This document shows positions 4,759-7,930 of a DNA stretch of 7,930 nucleotides, piece after piece. The position numbers and the translations under genes were made by a program. Below the pieces are notes generated by a model. That model worked only from the letters and a program-made list of their open reading frames with translations, searched no databases and was not told where the DNA came from. Each line of letters opens with the position of its first letter. Positions within the stretch are counted from its first letter, which is position 1. Source of the DNA: Sphaerochaeta sp. GTDB taxonomy: Bacteria > Spirochaetota > Spirochaetia > Sphaerochaetales > Sphaerochaetaceae. The stretch lies in assembly GCA_003456855.1 (NCBI GenBank), contig DMOO01000027.1, positions 1 through 7,930 on the forward strand, in the 5' to 3' direction.

Positions 4759-7676
4759 AGAGACTTGGAATAGACATAGGCTCGACAACCTTCAAGTGCA
4801 TTGTGCTTGATGAGGACGGAAGGCTCCTGTTCAAGCAGTACAGAAGACACGCCTCCAGAATCGGCGAGACAGCAGTCGAGACCCTGTCCTCGATAGCCTC
4901 TATAGTCGGGGATGAGCCTTTTCTTGTCACACTCTCAGGCTCTGCGGGCATGGGAATATCCGAAAGGCTTGACCTTCCCTTCGTCCAGGAGGTCTATGCA
5001 GAGAAGCTTGCAGTAAGCAGGTTCAACCCGGGAACCGATGTAGTCATCGAGCTTGGCGGAGAGGATGCGAAGATACTATTTCTGACCAACGGCTTCGAGA
5101 TGAGGATGAACGGCACCTGTGCAGGCGGAACTGGAGCCTTCATAGACCAGATGGCATCGCTTATGGACTGCACAGTGGATGACCTGAACGACCTTGCATC
5201 AAGGCACGAGAAGGTCTACACCATAGCATCCAGATGCGGAGTGTTCGCCAAGAGCGACATCCAGCCTCTTCTCAACCAGGGAGCAAGGCGTGAGGATCTG
5301 GCGGCGGGAATCCTCTATGCAGTTGCCAACCAGACCGTGTCCGGCCTTGCCCAGGGAAGAAGAATCGAGGGGAACGTCCTCTATCTCGGAGGCCCGCTGA
5401 GCTTCTTGCCACAGCTAAGAAAGTCATTCGACAAGACCTTGAAGATCACAGGGACATGTCCTGAGGACTCTCTCTACTACGTTGCCTTCGGAGCAGCCCT
5501 GGCTAACATTGGAAAAGAGCTAACGCTTACTGAGCTAGTCTACTTGTTCTCGAAGGGAGGGATCCAGAGGAACTACAAGAGCTGCCCTGCCCTGTTCCAC
5601 AACCAGACTGAGTACGACAACTTCAAGGCCGAGCACGAGGCACACTCCTCAGGCATCAAAGAGATCGATCAGCCTTCAGGCAGGATGTACCTTGGAGTCG
5701 ATGCAGGCTCCACAACCACAAAGATCCTTCTTATTGATGAAGAAAACAACATCTTCAGACCCCTCTACGCCCCAAACAAGGGCAACCCGGTCCAGCTTGT
5801 GAAGGACTATCTTGAGAGCCTCTATGCTGACTACCCGGATATCAAGATAGCAGGGTCATGCGTCACCGGCTATGGTGAGCAGCTCATAAGAAACGCCTTC
5901 AACCTGGACAACGGGATTGTTGAGACGATGGCCCACTTCCATGGAGCAAGACAGTTTCTTCCGGCTGTTGACTTCATACTGGACATCGGGGGCCAGGACA
6001 TCAAATGCTTCCAGATCAGAAACGGAAGCATAGAGAACCTGTATCTTAACGAGGCCTGCTCCTCAGGTTGCGGCTCTTTCCTCCAGACCTTCGCAAGCGC
6101 CCTGGGCTACAGCAGCGAGGAGTTCGCAAAGCTAGGTCTCTTTGCAGATGCCCCTGTTGACCTGGGCTCGAGATGCACAGTCTTCATGAACAGCTCGGTC
6201 AAGCAGGCGCAGAAGGACGGGGCCAGCATCGAGAACATCGCCGCAGGTCTTTCCATAAGCGTCGTCAAGAACGCCCTGTACAAGGTCATAAGATGCTCAA
6301 GCGCAAAGCAGCTTGGAAGAAACATCGTCGTCCAGGGAGGGACCTTCCTCAACGACTGTGTGCTCAGGGCCTTCGAGATGGAGCTTGGGGCAACGGTCGT
6401 CAGACCGAAGTACGCACCGCTTATGGGAGCCTATGGCTCAGCACTCTATGCCAGACAGTGCTCCAACGGAACAAGCACTGTCCTCTCGGCCTCGGAGCTG
6501 GCATCCTTCCAGCACATGGTCAGGCCGGTTACATGCAATGGCTGCACAAACCACTGCAACCTAACTGTCAACACATTCAGCGGCAACAGGCGCTACATCG
6601 CAGGAAACAGATGCTCAAAGCCTCTTGGAAGGGCCTCAAAAAGAGAGAACCATGACCTCTACGAGTACAAGATCTCGGTCCTCAAGCGCTACATGAACCA
6701 GGAGAAGTCGGAGAACAGAAGGAACATCGGTTTCCCGATGGGTCTGAACTACTTCGAGCTTCTTCCGTTCTGGCATACGCTTTTCACAAGGCTCGGCTTC
6801 AACGTAGTGACCTCCCCGCTCTCAAGCAGAAAGACCTACCTCCAGGGACAGAGCACCATACCGTCGGATACGGTCTGCTACCCTGCAAAGCTCATGCACG
6901 GACATCTGGACTGGCTGCTCAGGCAGGACCTGGACGCGATCTTCTACCCTAACATGTCTTACAACATAGACGAGCATCTTGGAGTCGACCACTACAACTG
7001 CCCTGTCGTTGCATACTATCCTCAGCTTCTTAGGGACAACGTCAAGGAGCTTCGGGATGTTGTATACATTGACGACTTCATGAGCCTTGCCAATCAAAAG
7101 CAGTTCACATCAAGGTTCCAGGAGGTCATACACAAATACTTCCCTGAACTGAGGAACTCAGATATAAAGAAGGCGGTGGCAGCGGCGTATGACGAGTACC
7201 ATGGTTATCTTGCGGACATCAGAGCAAAGGCAAACGAGTATCTGGAATATGCAAGACAGAATGGAAAACACGTCATTGTCCTAGCAGGAAGACCTTATCA
7301 TTTGGATCCGGAAGTCAACCACGGGATCAACCAGCTCCTGAGCGAACAGGGTGCTGTGGTAATAACGGAGGACTCGGTCAGCCAGAACGAGACCTTCTTC
7401 CCAACCAAGGTGAGGAACCAGTGGACATACCACAGCAGGCTTTACGCAGCTGCCAAGTTTGTGGCAGAGGCCCCCAAGGACCTGAGCATAAACCTGGTCC
7501 AGCTGATCTCGTTCGGATGTGGTGTGGATGCCATAACATCTGACGAGACAAGATCCATCATAGAGGCTGGTGGGAAGATATACACCCAGCTGAAGATAGA
7601 TGAGATGTCGAACATGGGAAGCATGACGATCAGACTCAGAAGCCTGTTCGCCGTGCTTGATGGAGATAGAAGATGA
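4755..7676 (+). CDS. Acyl-CoA dehydratase activase with two BcrAD/BadFG (ASKHA) domains and a DUF2229 dehydratase-like region
   Basis: This 973-residue protein has three parts. Domain 1 (about 3-255) is an ASKHA ATPase, with phosphate loop DIGSTT (7-12), ELGGEDAK (99-106), Cys122 in CAGGTGAF and Cys161 in SRCGVF. Domain 2 (about 311-575) repeats the plan: DAGSTTTK (316-323), DIGGQDIK (410-417), Cys435 in CSSGCGSF and Cys474 in SRCTVF. In activases such as HgdC, two Cys from each subunit hold one [4Fe-4S] cluster, and ATP hydrolysis drives electron transfer to the dehydratase. Both domains keep the Cys pair, 39 residues apart. A linker has Cys594, 597, 601 and 620. The rest is DUF2229-like, with DTVCYPAKLMHGH (Cys708), YNCPVV (Cys749) and SFGCGVDAITSDE (Cys922), ending in a typical KIDEMSNMGSMTIRLRSL segment. 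AAGGAG at 4738-4743 precedes the start. It overlaps both neighbouring genes by ATGA. The substrate is unknown. Confidence 0.92.
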   Translation: MKRLGIDIGSTTFKCIVLDEDGRLLFKQYRRHASRIGETAVETLSSIASIVGDEPFLVTLSGSAGMGISERLDLPFVQEVYAEKLAVSRFNPGTDVVIELGGEDAKILFLTNGFEMRMNGTCAGGTGAFIDQMASLMDCTVDDLNDLASRHEKVYTIASRCGVFAKSDIQPLLNQGARREDLAAGILYAVANQTVSGLAQGRRIEGNVLYLGGPLSFLPQLRKSFDKTLKITGTCPEDSLYYVAFGAALANIGKELTLTELVYLFSKGGIQRNYKSCPALFHNQTEYDNFKAEHEAHSSGIKEIDQPSGRMYLGVDAGSTTTKILLIDEENNIFRPLYAPNKGNPVQLVKDYLESLYADYPDIKIAGSCVTGYGEQLIRNAFNLDNGIVETMAHFHGARQFLPAVDFILDIGGQDIKCFQIRNGSIENLYLNEACSSGCGSFLQTFASALGYSSEEFAKLGLFADAPVDLGSRCTVFMNSSVKQAQKDGASIENIAAGLSISVVKNALYKVIRCSSAKQLGRNIVVQGGTFLNDCVLRAFEMELGATVVRPKYAPLMGAYGSALYARQCSNGTSTVLSASELASFQHMVRPVTCNGCTNHCNLTVNTFSGNRRYIAGNRCSKPLGRASKRENHDLYEYKISVLKRYMNQEKSENRRNIGFPMGLNYFELLPFWHTLFTRLGFNVVTSPLSSRKTYLQGQSTIPSDTVCYPAKLMHGHLDWLLRQDLDAIFYPNMSYNIDEHLGVDHYNCPVVAYYPQLLRDNVKELRDVVYIDDFMSLANQKQFTSRFQEVIHKYFPELRNSDIKKAVAAAYDEYHGYLADIRAKANEYLEYARQNGKHVIVLAGRPYHLDPEVNHGINQLLSEQGAVVITEDSVSQNETFFPTKVRNQWTYHSRLYAAAKFVAEAPKDLSINLVQLISFGCGVDAITSDETRSIIEAGGKIYTQLKIDEMSNMGSMTIRLRSLFAVLDGDRR

Positions 7677-7930
7677 ACACAACCTTACTGACATTGATCT
7701 GCGCACTGTGCTCATACCTGGTTGGGGCCGCGAACCCTGCCATCATCCTTTCAACAACCATATACAGAAAGGACATCAGGGGCCTTGGAAGTGGGAACCC
7801 AGGCTTCACCAACTTCATGAGGGTCTTCGGTAAGAAGTGGGCCTGGCTGGTGCTGACCCTTGACTGCAGCAAGGCCATAGTCCTCTGCACTGTCTTCGGA
7901 CTTCTCTTCAGATCCAATGTAGGCTCCTTC
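7673..7930 (+). CDS. plsY: Acyl-phosphate:glycerol-3-phosphate acyltransferase PlsY, N-terminal part (cut by window end)
   Basis: The reading frame is open from an ATG overlapping the previous stop (ATGA, 7673-7676) for 86 codons to the window edge; about 110-130 more residues would be expected. PlsY is an integral membrane enzyme that moves the acyl group from acyl-phosphate to glycerol-3-phosphate, the first acylation step of phospholipid synthesis. Evidence is an N-terminal membrane helix (about 4-29), the cytosolic motif DIRGLGSGNPGFTNFMRVFG (34-53) with the G-S-G-N-x-G-x-T-N signature, and a second helix at about 57-79 containing LDCSKA where the family usually has D-x-x-K-G. The usual G-S-I-P near the first helix is GAANPA here, a mild divergence. 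GGAG at 7662-7665 gives a seven-base ribosome-site spacing. Its substrate is the product of the FakA/FakB pair in the same operon. Confidence 0.9.
   Translation, partial: MNTTLLTLICALCSYLVGAANPAIILSTTIYRKDIRGLGSGNPGFTNFMRVFGKKWAWLVLTLDCSKAIVLCTVFGLLFRSNVGSF

Noticed and set aside
4243..4788. Minus-strand 181-codon open frame
   Set aside because: It is antisense to the HGD-D-like gene, which has clear conserved motifs throughout. The translation shows no domain signature.
6173..6655. Plus-strand 160-codon open frame in another phase of the activase gene
   Set aside because: It lies wholly within the activase coding region, which carries conserved motifs in its own phase (Cys474, Cys594-620). 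The alternative translation is low-complexity and unlike any known family.
7636..7917. Minus-strand 93-codon open frame opposite plsY
   Set aside because: The plus strand encodes the clear PlsY G-S-G-N-P-G motif with ATGA coupling, so the antisense frame is a shadow.

Overview
The window looks like chromosomal DNA from an anaerobic bacterium, most likely Bacillota or a gut-type spirochaete. It carries a FakA/FakB/PlsY acyl-phosphate pathway and oxygen-sensitive dehydratase/activase proteins typical of anaerobes. By eye the genes are moderately GC-rich, with mostly C- or G-ending codons and a strong preference for AGA/AGG arginine codons. This bias is uniform across all genes, so nothing looks recently acquired. 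The phylum call is an inference and is weak.

Layout. Bases 1-126 hold the 5' end of a minus-strand gene for a probable TVP38/TMEM64-type membrane protein. A 103-bp AT-rich divergent region (127-229) separates it from a plus-strand TetR-type regulator (230-793). A second AT-rich gap (794-920) carries a good promoter candidate and a strong ribosome binding site. From 921 to the window end runs one tightly packed plus-strand operon of five genes: a DegV/FakB fatty-acid-binding protein (921-1811), a FakA-type DAK2 kinase (1813-3486), a 2-hydroxyacyl-CoA dehydratase-like protein (3496-4758), a 973-residue protein with two activase domains and a second dehydratase-like (DUF2229) region (4755-7676), and the start of plsY (7673-7930, cut by the window end). 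All junctions are gaps of 1 or 9 bases or 4-base ATGA overlaps.

How the genes may work together. FakB presents a fatty acid to FakA, FakA makes acyl-phosphate, and PlsY transfers the acyl group from acyl-phosphate to glycerol-3-phosphate. These three genes form a coherent route from free fatty acid to lysophosphatidic acid. Between the kinase and the acyltransferase lies an ATP-driven iron-sulfur reductase or dehydratase system of unknown substrate. Its position suggests a link to acyl-chain or membrane-lipid metabolism. This is the most interesting point in the window. In addition, the dehydratase-like system is split into two genes in an order opposite to that of the large fused homologues.

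No tRNA, rRNA, CRISPR array, insertion sequence or convincing terminator was seen, and no stretch longer than about 130 bases lacks a gene.
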